Assembly: GCA_937967995.1 (NCBI GenBank)
Contig: CALBTB010000013.1
Location: forward strand, 62,001 to 126,000
Length of the DNA: 64,000 bases
Source: an uncultured Gammaproteobacteria bacterium
GTDB lineage: Bacteria; Pseudomonadota; Gammaproteobacteria; UBA6429; Thiohalophilaceae
Reading direction: 5' to 3'
The position numbers were made by a program, and so were the translations under genes. The notes under the pieces were generated by a model. The model searched no databases and was not told where the DNA came from. It saw only the letters and a program-made list of their open reading frames with translations. The first letter of the stretch is position 1, and each line of letters starts with the position of its first letter. Positions 35,821 through 44,344 of the stretch are shown here, one piece after another.

Positions 35821-36705
35821 ATGAAACGCGTCCTGCTTTACCTGGCAACCAACGTTGCCGTTGTACTGGTCCTGGGCATCACTTTGCGGATCCTGGGGGT
35901 GGAACAGATCCTCGATCAGCAGGGTGTCGGGCTGGATATCAACAGCCTGTTAATTTTTGCCGCCGTGTTTGGTTTTGGTGGTTCGTTTATTTCACTGGCC
36001 ATGTCCAAGTGGACGGCAAAGCGTTTTACCGGTGCACAGGTGATTGAGACACCACGTAACCCGACCGAACAATGGCTGGTCGCGACAGTGGAAAAGCAGG
36101 CGCGCGAAGCCGGTATCGGCATGCCGGAAGTTGCCATTTTTGATTCGCCGGATGTAAATGCCTTTGCCACTGGCATGTCACGTAATAATGCCCTGGTTGC
36201 CGTCAGCACCGGTTTGCTGAATGCCATGAATCGTGACGAGGCCGAAGCTGTCATGGCCCATGAAGTCAGCCATGTCGCCAATGGCGACATGATCACACTG
36301 GCGCTGATTCAGGGCGTAGTGAATACGTTCGTGATTTTCCTGTCACGGGTGATCGGTCACCTGGTCGATCGACTGGTGTTCAAGGTCGAACGGGGCCATG
36401 GTCCGGCATTCTGGATCACAGCCATCGTTGCTGAACTGATTCTTGGAATACTGGCCAGTATCATCGTTATGTGGTTCAGCCGTCAGCGTGAATTCCGTGC
36501 GGATGCCGGCGGTGCCCGTTTGAGTAGTCGCAACAAGATGATTGCCGCCCTGCAACGCCTCAAGGCCTCTGTCGAACAGCCACACCTGCCGGATCAACTG
36601 GCTGCGTTTGGTATCAATGGAGGTATTGGTGCCGGTCTGAAGCGGTTGTTCATGACCCATCCGCCGCTGGATGAGCGCATCGCACGCCTGCAATCCGAGC
36701 AGTAA
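35821..36705 (+). CDS. htpX: Membrane zinc protease HtpX
   Basis: The 294-residue M48 metalloprotease degrades misfolded inner-membrane proteins with FtsH. It has two N-terminal membrane helices (about 5-25, 37-57), the HEXXH site in MAHEVSHVANGD near residue 142, two further helices (VVNTFVIFLSRVIGHLV; ELILGILASIIVMWFSR) and the downstream glutamate-containing QREFRADAGGA motif. The end, THPPLDERIARLQ, is typical. In other bacteria it is under Cpx or heat-shock control; I see no convincing operator here. Confidence 0.95.
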   Translation: MKRVLLYLATNVAVVLVLGITLRILGVEQILDQQGVGLDINSLLIFAAVFGFGGSFISLAMSKWTAKRFTGAQVIETPRNPTEQWLVATVEKQAREAGIGMPEVAIFDSPDVNAFATGMSRNNALVAVSTGLLNAMNRDEAEAVMAHEVSHVANGDMITLALIQGVVNTFVIFLSRVIGHLVDRLVFKVERGHGPAFWITAIVAELILGILASIIVMWFSRQREFRADAGGARLSSRNKMIAALQRLKASVEQPHLPDQLAAFGINGGIGAGLKRLFMTHPPLDERIARLQSEQ

Positions 36706-36756
36706 AACGCAAGGCCTGCTGCCTGGTTAGGTAATATTAGTAAATACTGATATACT

Positions 36757-36789
36757 CCCCGGCTTTTTGTGGTAATCGAAAAGCCGGGG
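36757..36789 (+). promoter_or_regulatory. Perfect hairpin overlapping the SulP ribosome binding site
   Basis: CCCCGGCTTTT and AAAAGCCGGGG form an 11-base-pair perfect stem with an 11-base loop that ends six bases before the SulP ATG. The right arm contains the only plausible Shine-Dalgarno (GGGG). No T-run follows, so it is not a normal terminator. An extended -10 (TGATATACT) lies just upstream at 36748-36756; initiation from it would begin inside the left arm and remove part of the stem. Confidence 0.6.
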
Positions 36790-36795
36790 TAGTGC

Positions 36796-38325
36796 ATGTT
36801 TCAACTGGGTTGCGCGAGTCGCGTCTGTTTTAAGAACGAGATCCTGTCAGGGTTGACCGTGGCGCTGGCCCTGGTGCCCGAAGCCGTGGCCTTTGCCTTC
36901 GTGGCCGGTGTTGAACCCCTGGTGGGGTTGTACGCAGCGTTCATGGTGGGTCTGCTGGCGGCCATATTTGGTGGCCGGCCTGGCATGATTTCCGGTGCCA
37001 CTGGTGCCATGGCCGTGGTCATGGTGGCGTTGGTGGCCGAGCACGGCGTTGAATACCTGTTTGCGGCTGTGGTGCTGGCCGGTTTGATCCAGATGGGGGC
37101 CGGTATTCTGCGTCTGGGTAAATTTATTCGTATCGTGCCGCATCCGGTCATGCTGGGTTTCGTCAATGGCCTTGCCATCGTGATCTTCCTGGCCCAGTTA
37201 CAGCATTTTCAGATCGAAACAGTCGATGGCGACAGGACCTGGATGAGCGGAGAAGCCATGCTGCTGTTCGGTGGTCTCATCCTGCTGACCATGTTCATCA
37301 TTCAGTACTTACCAAAACTGACCGGCGCCATACCGGCGTCACTGGCTGCGATCCTTGTAGTGTCGTTGCTGGTCATCGGGTTAGATCTGAACACGACAAC
37401 CGTTGGCGATCTGGCCAGTATCAAGGGTGGTTTACCGTCGTTCCATATTCCCGCTGTACCTTTTTCGTTAGAGACCTTATCAATTATTCTGCCTTATTCA
37501 TTTATTCTGGCGGCGGTGGGCCTGATCGAATCATTATTGACTCTCAGCCTGATCGATGAAGTGACCAACACGCGTGGGCGCGGTAACCGTGAGTGCATGG
37601 GGCAGGGAATTGCCAACACCGTGACGGGCCTGTTTGGTGGTATGGGTGGTTGCGCCATGATTGGCCAGAGCATGATCAATGTGAACTCGGGTGGCCGGCA
37701 GCGACTCTCCGGTGTCGCGGCGGCCCTGTTCCTGCTGAGTTTTATTCTGTTTGCTTCCCCGTTGATCGAAGCCATTCCGATGGCGGCGCTGGTTGGGGTG
37801 ATGTTTATGGTGGTGCTGGCGACTTTTGAATGGTCGAGTTTACGCATCATGGACAAGATTCCCCGCACGGACGCCTTTGTGCTGGTACTGGTATCAGCGG
37901 TCACCGTGTTTACGGATCTTGCCGTGGCGGTCGTTGTGGGTGTTATCGTCTCGGCACTGGTATTTGCCTGGGAACATGCCAAGCATATCAATATAAAAAG
38001 TTATGACGATGAAAATGGCACGCGGGTACATGAATTAAACGGCCCGCTGTTTTTTGGGTCCGTCAAACGATTTCTGGAACTGTTTGATCCGGAGAATGAT
38101 GCCGATAATGTCATTATCGAGTTTCAGAACTCACGTGTCGCCGATCATTCGGCCATCGAGGCAATTGATACACTGGCGGAAAAATACATTCGGGCTGGCA
38201 AGTCATTACACCTGCGTCACCTGAGCCCGGAATGTCGTCAGTTGCTGCGCAAGGCCGGTGACCTGGTAGTGGTCAACGTCCTTGAAGATCCGCGTTACGC
38301 CGTGGCCGATGATCAGCTTGCCTGA
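36796..38325 (+). CDS. SulP-family anion transporter with STAS domain
   Basis: The 509-residue inner-membrane protein has about a dozen hydrophobic helices, with the SulP pattern near the start (LSGLTVALALVPEAVAFAFV, PLVGLYAAFMVGLLAAIFGG) and a C-terminal STAS domain of about 110 residues (LNGPLFFGSVKRFLELF, VIIEFQNSRVADHSAIEAID). SulP members carry sulfate, bicarbonate or dicarboxylates; the sequence alone does not fix the substrate. It converges with the tandem DsrC gene with six bases between stops. Its start codon is behind a strong hairpin, so translation may be regulated. Confidence 0.92.
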   Translation: MFQLGCASRVCFKNEILSGLTVALALVPEAVAFAFVAGVEPLVGLYAAFMVGLLAAIFGGRPGMISGATGAMAVVMVALVAEHGVEYLFAAVVLAGLIQMGAGILRLGKFIRIVPHPVMLGFVNGLAIVIFLAQLQHFQIETVDGDRTWMSGEAMLLFGGLILLTMFIIQYLPKLTGAIPASLAAILVVSLLVIGLDLNTTTVGDLASIKGGLPSFHIPAVPFSLETLSIILPYSFILAAVGLIESLLTLSLIDEVTNTRGRGNRECMGQGIANTVTGLFGGMGGCAMIGQSMINVNSGGRQRLSGVAAALFLLSFILFASPLIEAIPMAALVGVMFMVVLATFEWSSLRIMDKIPRTDAFVLVLVSAVTVFTDLAVAVVVGVIVSALVFAWEHAKHINIKSYDDENGTRVHELNGPLFFGSVKRFLELFDPENDADNVIIEFQNSRVADHSAIEAIDTLAEKYIRAGKSLHLRHLSPECRQLLRKAGDLVVVNVLEDPRYAVADDQLA

Positions 38326-38331
38326 CCGGAA

Positions 38332-39066
38332 CTAGGGATCAATACATCCCTGTGGTTCAGGCAGACCGGCAATGCGTGATCCCTGGCGGGAAGGACCAGC
38401 CGGAAACAGTTTATAAAGATAGTCTTTACTGCTTTTTTCTGCACCGAGCTGATTACGCATGTGTTTCATCAGCAGTTTCACCATCGGCGTGATGCCGTAC
38501 TGGAAATAAAACTTGCGCAAAAAGCGAATCACTTCCCAGTGCGCTTCCGTTAATTCGATGTCTTCACCTTGCGCCATGTATTGCGCCAGTTCTTCATTCC
38601 AGTCATCCATATCGACCAGATTACCCCTGGCGTGTACTTTGTATGATTTGCCATTGTATTCAAACTGATCGAACAGTTTGGCCTGTTTAGCACCGCTGTT
38701 TGCTTTTCTGGTATGAATGGATTGATCCAGTTCGGCATCCAGCGAGGGTTTGGGAATACCGGCAATGCGCGCACCCTGTGTGGTCACGCCACGTGGGAAT
38801 AATGACAACAGGTAATCGTCGGTGGCTTTTTCCGCGCCCAGCGATTCACTGATTTCTTTCTTTAACAGTTTGGCTATCGGTGAGATGTTATAGGTCTCAT
38901 AATATTTACGCATTACTTCGATGACCTGCCAGTGAGCGTCTGTCAGGCTTATGCCATCCTGCTGCGCCATGGCAATTGCCACATCCACATTCCAGTCTTC
39001 CAGTGACTGTAGTTGACCATCGGCACGCAGCTCCAGTGAAGATCCATCAATTCTGAGTTGAGGCAT
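38332..39066 (-). CDS. Tandem DsrC/TusE-like fusion protein
   Basis: The 244-residue protein is two DsrC/TusE domains in a row (about 12-106 and 142-241), joined by a charged linker. Both carry the family core: WNVDVAIAMAQQDGISLTDAHW and its partner WNEELAQYMAQGEDIELTEAHW (split at these points), and LLSLFPRG / LYKLFPAG with TQGARIAGIPKP / RQGSRIAGLPEP. Only the second keeps the penultimate cysteine (Cys241, in GCIDP). The second DsrC cysteine site is serine (Ser230), and the first repeat lacks both. DsrC normally carries persulfide or trisulfide sulfur and TusE passes sulfur to tRNA thiolation. AGAGGAG precedes the ATG. Confidence 0.85.
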   Translation of the reverse strand: MPQLRIDGSSLELRADGQLQSLEDWNVDVAIAMAQQDGISLTDAHWQVIEVMRKYYETYNISPIAKLLKKEISESLGAEKATDDYLLSLFPRGVTTQGARIAGIPKPSLDAELDQSIHTRKANSGAKQAKLFDQFEYNGKSYKVHARGNLVDMDDWNEELAQYMAQGEDIELTEAHWEVIRFLRKFYFQYGITPMVKLLMKHMRNQLGAEKSSKDYLYKLFPAGPSRQGSRIAGLPEPQGCIDP

Positions 39067-39233
39067 ATCATGCTCCTCTAATATTCGAGTTATGCAGGTA
39101 AGTTACTTACATATAACGGAATCCCTGTTGTTAACCTTTAATGGCTCTGCCAAATCTCGATCACAGAAACGCATGTCACTCTTTGTCTGCAACAAATCGA
39201 AACAGCGTGATGGCCTTTTCATGCAAAACGGGA

Positions 39234-39261
39234 ACGGGCCCCTGTGGTGGGGCCCGTTTTT
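39234..39261. terminator. Strong hairpin, terminator of the Prx-Grx gene and possibly bidirectional
   Basis: ACGGGCCCC and GGGGCCCGT form a nine-base-pair stem with a six-base loop. Read rightward it is followed by TTTTTC, the better T-run; read leftward, away from the Prx-Grx stop at 39274, it is followed by TCCCGTTTTG. The nearest gene with a matching direction is the peroxidase, so it is assigned there, but the better T-run faces the other way. Confidence 0.65.
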
Positions 39262-39273
39262 CAGTCCCTGCGA

Positions 39274-40023
39274 TCAGGCGGCGTGTTGATCCTGACGTTG
39301 CAGGTAATCCGCCAGTTCATCCGAACCTCCAATGTGCTGGCCGTTAATGAACACCTGGGGTACGGTTTCCTTTCCGCTAATGGCGCGCACCGAGCGTAGT
39401 GTTGCATCGTGACCGGTGACAATCTCTTCGTACGCCATGTCATGCTCAGCCAGTAACGACTTGGCACGGACACAGTAGGGACAGCCCGGCTTGGTAATGA
39501 TGCTGATGGCGTCCGGTTTTCTGGCCTGCGGATTGATGTAGTTCAACATCGTATCGGCATCGGACACCTCGAAGGGGTCGCCCGGCAATTCCGGCTCGAT
39601 GAACATCTTTTCGATGACACCGTCTTTGACCAGCATCGAATAACGCCATGAACGCTCACCAAATCCGAGGTCTGATTTATCTACCAGCATGCCCATGCCA
39701 CGGCTGAAGTCGCCATTACCATCCGGAATTAATCGAATGTGCTCGGCTTCCTGGTCCGCTCGCCAGGCATCCATGACAAAGGCATCGTTGACCGACAGGC
39801 ACAGAATTTCATCCACGCCATTGGCTTTAAACGTCGCCGCCAACTCGTTGTATCGCGGTAAATGCGTAGACGAGCAGGTCGGGGTGAAAGCACCGGGCAG
39901 GGCAAATAGAATGACGGTTTTGCCGTGAAACAGTGACTCGCTGCTGACATCGATAAACTGGCCATCTTCGCGCATCTTGAATGTCACACTGGGAATACGC
40001 TGGCCCTGCTTGTTCTGTAACAT
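39274..40023 (-). CDS. Prx5-glutaredoxin hybrid peroxiredoxin
   Basis: The ATG at 40023, preceded by AGAGGAG, gives a 249-residue two-domain enzyme. The N-terminal Prx5-like domain holds the peroxidatic Cys50 in GAFTPTCSSTHLP; the C-terminal glutaredoxin domain has CPYC in ITKPGCPYCVRAKSLL and the GSH-binding TVPQVFINGQHIGGSDEL. Such hybrids reduce hydrogen peroxide and alkyl hydroperoxides with glutathione through the built-in glutaredoxin. An OxyR-type site lies upstream. It diverges from the lysine-rich exported protein gene. Confidence 0.95.
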   Translation of the reverse strand: MLQNKQGQRIPSVTFKMREDGQFIDVSSESLFHGKTVILFALPGAFTPTCSSTHLPRYNELAATFKANGVDEILCLSVNDAFVMDAWRADQEAEHIRLIPDGNGDFSRGMGMLVDKSDLGFGERSWRYSMLVKDGVIEKMFIEPELPGDPFEVSDADTMLNYINPQARKPDAISIITKPGCPYCVRAKSLLAEHDMAYEEIVTGHDATLRSVRAISGKETVPQVFINGQHIGGSDELADYLQRQDQHAA

Positions 40024-40097
40024 GGTTATTTGCTCCTCTTGGATAATCTGAAATTCATGTTGGCGAGTATTATTGGGTAACCTGAAAGATAGATAAA

Positions 40098-40134
40098 ATC
40101 GTTTATTTAAATCAATAAAATAGGCAATATCTAT
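40098..40134. promoter_or_regulatory. Candidate OxyR binding site
   Basis: ATAG-N7-CTAT is perfect at 40120-40134, and at the correct 10-11 base phasing a weaker half (ATCG at 40098-40101, AAAT at 40109-40112) completes the four-element OxyR consensus in part. It lies 75-110 bases before the Prx-Grx start, a usual place for an activator. The match is good in one half only. Confidence 0.45.
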
Positions 40135-40234
40135 CATTTATGTGACGGAATTCGCGCCCTGCGGCATACGGCGGGACGTCAGCAGGGCGGAACGCTATAT
40201 TTCTCTAAGTGCATGTATATCAAGGGGCGGATTG

Positions 40235-40711
40235 ATGAAACACTTAGCTCGATTAGGTTTATTGCTGGCCTGCCAGCTGGCCCTGGTGGTTCCGGCTGCG
40301 GCGGCAGATTTCAAATGGATGCGCGATCTCTCTGTTCGGGCTGACGCCGACCCGGCCGGTTTTCGTGCCAGTCTCGCTACACGCTTTCGGCTCGGCGATC
40401 TCGAAATTGATACCGTGATTCGAAAGGCAGGGGATTACGCCAATGCCTACATGGTGTTGCGCCTGAGCGAAATGTCAGGCCGCTCGCCGCATTACGTGGT
40501 TGATCGCTATCATCACCAACGTGGCCAGGGGTGGGGTGTGGTCGCGAAGAATCTGGGTATCAAGCCCGGGTCACGTGAATTTCATGCGCTCAAACGCGGC
40601 CATGACCTGTATGCCATGGACTCAAGTCATGCGGGTGATATGAAAGGAAAGGGCAAGGGGAAAGGCAAACCACCGGGTCACAAAAAACCCAAGCACAAAC
40701 ACTACAAGTAA
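40235..40711 (+). CDS. Exported basic protein with Gly-Lys-rich tail
   Basis: The ATG at 40235, behind AGGGG, gives a 158-residue protein with a signal peptide (MKHLARLGLLLACQLALVVP, cleaved after AAAA). The mature domain (LGDLEIDTVIRKAGDYANAY, HHQRGQGWGVVAKNLGIKPG, REFHALKRG) resembles a small family of exported hypothetical proteins with the same GWGVVAK-LGIKPGS core. The last 27 residues are a run of GKGK and HKKPKHKHYK, which suggests binding to an anion, nucleic acid, metal or surface polymer. The function is unknown. It is divergent from the peroxidase gene. Confidence 0.75.
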   Translation: MKHLARLGLLLACQLALVVPAAAADFKWMRDLSVRADADPAGFRASLATRFRLGDLEIDTVIRKAGDYANAYMVLRLSEMSGRSPHYVVDRYHHQRGQGWGVVAKNLGIKPGSREFHALKRGHDLYAMDSSHAGDMKGKGKGKGKPPGHKKPKHKHYK

Positions 40712-40722
40712 GGAAAGGGAAT

Positions 40723-40980
40723 CTAAACCTTGTTACCCTGCCGTCCGTAATGACTGACGCGTAAACCACGGCGGGAGTTCAGATCATCGGCCAGTGTTTC
40801 CGCGTGTTCCGTCACCTGTTTACGTGTACCACGGCGCTTACCAACCAGGGAGGAATTGCCTCTGCCGACGATGTATTCATACCAGTTACCACCTTCAACG
40901 CCGGAAGGCGGCTCAGTCTTTTCAACACTGATTAATGTATATTCGAGTTCGCTAGCGACTACTTTTTCATCATTTACCAT
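40723..40980 (-). CDS. Conserved hypothetical 85-residue protein
   Basis: The product has a pattern I associate with small conserved proteobacterial proteins: YTLISVEKTEPPSGVEGGNW, YEYIVGRGNSSLVGKRRGTR, and a helix VTEHAETLADDLNSRRG. No signal peptide, membrane helix or cysteine is present. Function unknown. It is convergent with the lysine-rich protein gene and divergent from the desaturase gene, 229 bases away. Confidence 0.72.
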   Translation of the reverse strand: MVNDEKVVASELEYTLISVEKTEPPSGVEGGNWYEYIVGRGNSSLVGKRRGTRKQVTEHAETLADDLNSRRGLRVSHYGRQGNKV

Positions 40981-41168
40981 CTTTTAATCCTGAATCATCT
41001 AATTTCATTGAAATCCCTATATTTAAAGAATAGCTTTTTTTAGAATTTTTACCACTTTATTGCTGCAAGCACTTGATTTTGCGTAATATAACCCTATAAC
41101 CAAACATGATATCACATTCTGTTACTCGTTCTTATGAATTCGGCTAAGGGAATTTTGTATAAGTTCGA

Positions 41169-41174
41169 TATAAT
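41169..41174 (+). promoter_or_regulatory. Candidate -10 element of the desaturase promoter
   Basis: A perfect TATAAT lies 36 bases before the desaturase ATG in a very AT-rich 229-base intergenic region. No good -35 stands at 16-18 bases upstream, and I see no FabR, DesT or FadR-type palindrome. Confidence 0.3.
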
Positions 41175-41209
41175 AGTTGTCACTTGTTTTATTACATTGA
41201 GTATTTTCC

Positions 41210-42403
41210 ATGAATTTTCTTGAAAACGGTCTGCTGAACTTACCCTGGTTCGGAATTATTGCCATTACCCTGATTCTTACCCATATCACGATTGCCAGCG
41301 TGACGATCTTTTTACATCGCCATCAATCGCACGGCTCATTGTCACTGCATGCGATTAGCAGTCATTTCTTTCGCTTCTGGCTGTGGCTGACCACTGGCAT
41401 GGTGACAAAAGAATGGGTTGCCATTCATCGTAAGCATCATGCCAAGTGTGAATCGAAAGATGATCCGCACAGTCCGCGCATTTACGGCATAAAAAAATTA
41501 CTACTGGAAGGATCGGAATTATATCGCGCCGAAGCGAAGAATCCCGAAACAATGAAAAACTACGGCCAGGGAACTCCGGATGACTGGCTGGAAAGAAATG
41601 TTTATAGCAAGTACCCGTTTATGGGCATTATGCTGATGCTGGTTCTGAATGTTGCCATGTTCGGTGTTATTGGTATTACTGTTTTCGCCGTGCAGATGTT
41701 ATGGATTCCGGTACTTGCTGCCGGTGTTATCAACGGTATAGGACATTATCTGGGTTATCGAAATTTTGAAACACGGGATGCATCGCGAAATATTGTTCCG
41801 TGGGGCATTCTGATTGGTGGAGAAGAGTTACACAATAATCATCATGCCTATGCAACTTCAGCCCGCCTGTCCAATAAATGGTGGGAGTTTGATATTGGCT
41901 GGCTGTATATCAAACTTATGAGTTATGTCGGTCTCGCCAAAGTCAAGAAAACAGCTGCAAAAGTTCGTAGTCATGCTGACAAGCAGTTGATCGACATGGA
42001 CACATTACGCGCACTGGCCAAGCATCGGTTTCATATTGTCAAAATGTATGGTCGTAAGGTGATCAGGCCGGTAATTCGGGAAGAGTGCCGTCGCGCCAAT
42101 GACTACTGTCAGTCACTGTACCGCCGTGTACGCAAGCTGATGACGCGCGAAGATATCAAACTGGATGAACGTGCACTTGAGACGATCGGTGAAGCGGTTG
42201 ATCGCAGCAAGACGCTGGCGACGGTATATGAATTCAAGAAGAATCTGGTCGAGTTATGGAATACCTCTGTTCACAATCAGGCCGTCAGACTGGAACGACT
42301 GCAGGCCTGGTGTGTTGAAGCGGAAAAAACCGGTATCGAGGCGCTGGCCGACTTTGCCCGCTTTATTCGCGGCTATACCGAAGTCAGACCTGCTGCGGCT
42401 TAA
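41210..42403 (+). CDS. Membrane fatty acid desaturase (delta-9 acyl desaturase type)
   Basis: The 397-residue protein has the three histidine boxes of membrane desaturases: HRHQSH at 36-41, HRKHH at 73-77 and HNNHH about residue 210 (EELHNNHHAYATS). Hydrophobic pairs lie around 12-34, 47-66, 135-165 and 170-185. These enzymes use oxygen and a di-iron centre to put a cis double bond into acyl chains, usually in phospholipids or acyl-CoA. The final 150 residues are a basic helical extension with an unassigned role. Its 3' end overlaps the convergent MFS gene by 20 bases. Confidence 0.92.
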   Translation: MNFLENGLLNLPWFGIIAITLILTHITIASVTIFLHRHQSHGSLSLHAISSHFFRFWLWLTTGMVTKEWVAIHRKHHAKCESKDDPHSPRIYGIKKLLLEGSELYRAEAKNPETMKNYGQGTPDDWLERNVYSKYPFMGIMLMLVLNVAMFGVIGITVFAVQMLWIPVLAAGVINGIGHYLGYRNFETRDASRNIVPWGILIGGEELHNNHHAYATSARLSNKWWEFDIGWLYIKLMSYVGLAKVKKTAAKVRSHADKQLIDMDTLRALAKHRFHIVKMYGRKVIRPVIREECRRANDYCQSLYRRVRKLMTREDIKLDERALETIGEAVDRSKTLATVYEFKKNLVELWNTSVHNQAVRLERLQAWCVEAEKTGIEALADFARFIRGYTEVRPAAA

Positions 42404-43583
42404 TCGGTCTGCTACGTTTTAAAGTCAACCAGACCAGGCTCATCACAATCACCATGAGTGCCGGCAGGGCGCCGATGTTGACAGCGCGCCAGCCGTACTC
42501 ATGGTGCAATATTCCGGCAGACAGGGATGCGATGGCAACCGTGGTGAAAACCATAAAATCGTTCGCTGCCTGAGTCCGAAATTTTTCCTGTGGACTATAC
42601 GCCTGAGTAAGTAGAGTTGTTGCGCCAATAAACAGAAAGTTCCAGCTCACGCCGAGTAATAACAGCGCGCTGAAAAAATGCCACATGCTGGTGCCAACCA
42701 GGTTGATGATGATACACAGTACTCCCAGCACGGCGCCGATCCCCATGACTCTGATTAATCCAAAACGCCGGATCAAATGGCCGGTAACAAAAGCGGGCGC
42801 AAACATGCCCAGGACATGCCACTGAATTACAAAGGCGGTATCACTAAATGGGTGAGTATGGTGATGCATGGCCAGCGGTGTCGCGGTCATGATGAAACTC
42901 ATCACACCGTAACCGAGCATGCCGCATATCACGGCGACAATAAATTCCGGCTGGCGAAGAATTTCTGATAATGGTCGCGCCTGCGGTTGATCCTGTATAT
43001 CAATCAACGAACCATGATCGGGTAATTTCAAAAACAGCAGTGACAGCATCAGGAATCCATACACCGCGATCAATGCCAGGTAACTTCCTGCAAACGACGC
43101 ACCCTCGATAAGGTGTTGGGTATAGGTAGCCAGGTTGGGGCCAATAATCGCGGCAATCACTCCCCCCGCCATGACCAGGGAAATGGCACGGCTTTTATGA
43201 TCCTCACCAACTGCATCCGCTGCGGCAAAACGAAAGTAATTGCCAAATCCGTTAAACATGCCAATCAGCGCACTGGCTGTCAGGAACAACCAGAATGTCT
43301 GCTGGATGATTGCACTGGCCAGCAGGCTGGCACCGGCCATCGCCAGGATGCTGGCCGCGAGGAAACCGGCTTTACGGCCAAGCTTTTGCATGATCAGCGC
43401 GGCCGGAATACTGGTCAGCATACCGGCGATCATGATCACGGCTAACGGAAATGTGGAGTAGGCTTTATCACTTGCCAGGTTATGGCCAACTAATGCGGAA
43501 GTGGCAATGATCAGGGACATGCTGGTCATCATCATGGCCTGGGCAAAGGCGAGTAAAGGCACGTTGCGTGTAAAAGTACTCAT
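42384..43583 (-). CDS. Major facilitator superfamily transporter
   Basis: The start is placed at MSTFTRNVPLLAFAQ (43583); an upstream ATG at 43631 adds a polar leader unlike this family. The 399-residue protein has about twelve hydrophobic helices, with the loop 2-3 motif LIMQKLGRKAGFLAA and a later GHLIRRFGLIRVMGIGAVLG. It belongs to a branch of MFS proteins annotated only as transporters; the substrate is unknown, and drug or metabolite efflux is possible. No operon partner is present. Confidence 0.85.
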   Translation of the reverse strand: MSTFTRNVPLLAFAQAMMMTSMSLIIATSALVGHNLASDKAYSTFPLAVIMIAGMLTSIPAALIMQKLGRKAGFLAASILAMAGASLLASAIIQQTFWLFLTASALIGMFNGFGNYFRFAAADAVGEDHKSRAISLVMAGGVIAAIIGPNLATYTQHLIEGASFAGSYLALIAVYGFLMLSLLFLKLPDHGSLIDIQDQPQARPLSEILRQPEFIVAVICGMLGYGVMSFIMTATPLAMHHHTHPFSDTAFVIQWHVLGMFAPAFVTGHLIRRFGLIRVMGIGAVLGVLCIIINLVGTSMWHFFSALLLLGVSWNFLFIGATTLLTQAYSPQEKFRTQAANDFMVFTTVAIASLSAGILHHEYGWRAVNIGALPALMVIVMSLVWLTLKRSRPIKPQQV

Positions 43584-43723
43584 AAAAACAAGTATATCGC
43601 GTTGTTGAATTAATAGCTGACAAATTTGCAAAGTTATTATTAATCGTTATTAATTTGAACATAAGCCAAAAACGATGGTCTGAATTTTACTGAATCTGTA
43701 TTCACTTCCTACTGGTAATTCTC

Positions 43724-44326
43724 GTGACAGAACGCATCAAAGTTTGGGATATTGTCGTAAGATCATTTCACTGGTCACTGGTTTTCTTTTTTATCATTGC
43801 TTATCTGTCCGGTGATGAACTGGATACAGTTCATGCCTATGCCGGTTATGTCATTGCCGCGCTGTTGATCATCAGGCTGGTATGGGGATTTATTGGCACT
43901 CGCAATGCAAGGTTTGTCAATTTTATCTATGGCCCATCCGAAGTGAAGCGTTATGCACGTTCCCTGACGACTCGACAACCCATGCATTATGAAGGGCACA
44001 ATCCGATTGGTGGCTGGATGGTGATTGCCTTGCTGGTATCCCTGATACTGACTACCTGGTCCGGCCTCGAAGCCTACGGTGTAGAAGGGCATGGTCCGCT
44101 GGCAACAGAATCGTCACTGGTCTCAGTAGCATATGCCAATGGCGACGAAGGCAAAGGTAACGAACAGGAAGAAAACGAAGACGAATTCTGGGAAGAGATC
44201 CACGAAGCCCTGGCGAATTTAACCCTGTTGCTGGTCTTTGTTCACATTGGTGGCGTCCTGTTTGCCAGTCTTATGCATGGCGAAAATCTCATTAAAATCA
44301 TGCTGACCGGTTATCGGGAACGTTGA
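43724..44326 (+). CDS. Cytochrome b561-family protein
   Basis: The 200-residue protein begins at GTG (43724) with VWDIVVRSFHWSLVFFFII, the usual start of bacterial b561 proteins, and has four membrane helices. Histidines in FHW, TVHAYAGY and the last helix (LLLVFVHIGGVLFASLMHGE) are the likely ligands for two b hemes. An acidic loop (EGKGNEQEENEDEFWEEIHE) precedes the last helix. Such proteins move electrons between quinol and a c-type cytochrome or other acceptor. No partner gene is next to it. Confidence 0.9.
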   Translation: MTERIKVWDIVVRSFHWSLVFFFIIAYLSGDELDTVHAYAGYVIAALLIIRLVWGFIGTRNARFVNFIYGPSEVKRYARSLTTRQPMHYEGHNPIGGWMVIALLVSLILTTWSGLEAYGVEGHGPLATESSLVSVAYANGDEGKGNEQEENEDEFWEEIHEALANLTLLLVFVHIGGVLFASLMHGENLIKIMLTGYRER

Positions 44327-44344
44327 CGTTACTACTTATATTGT

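Noticed and set aside
43894..43909. Sigma-54-like TGGCAC ... TGCA
   Set aside because: It lies inside the cytochrome b561 coding sequence and is not at a gene start.
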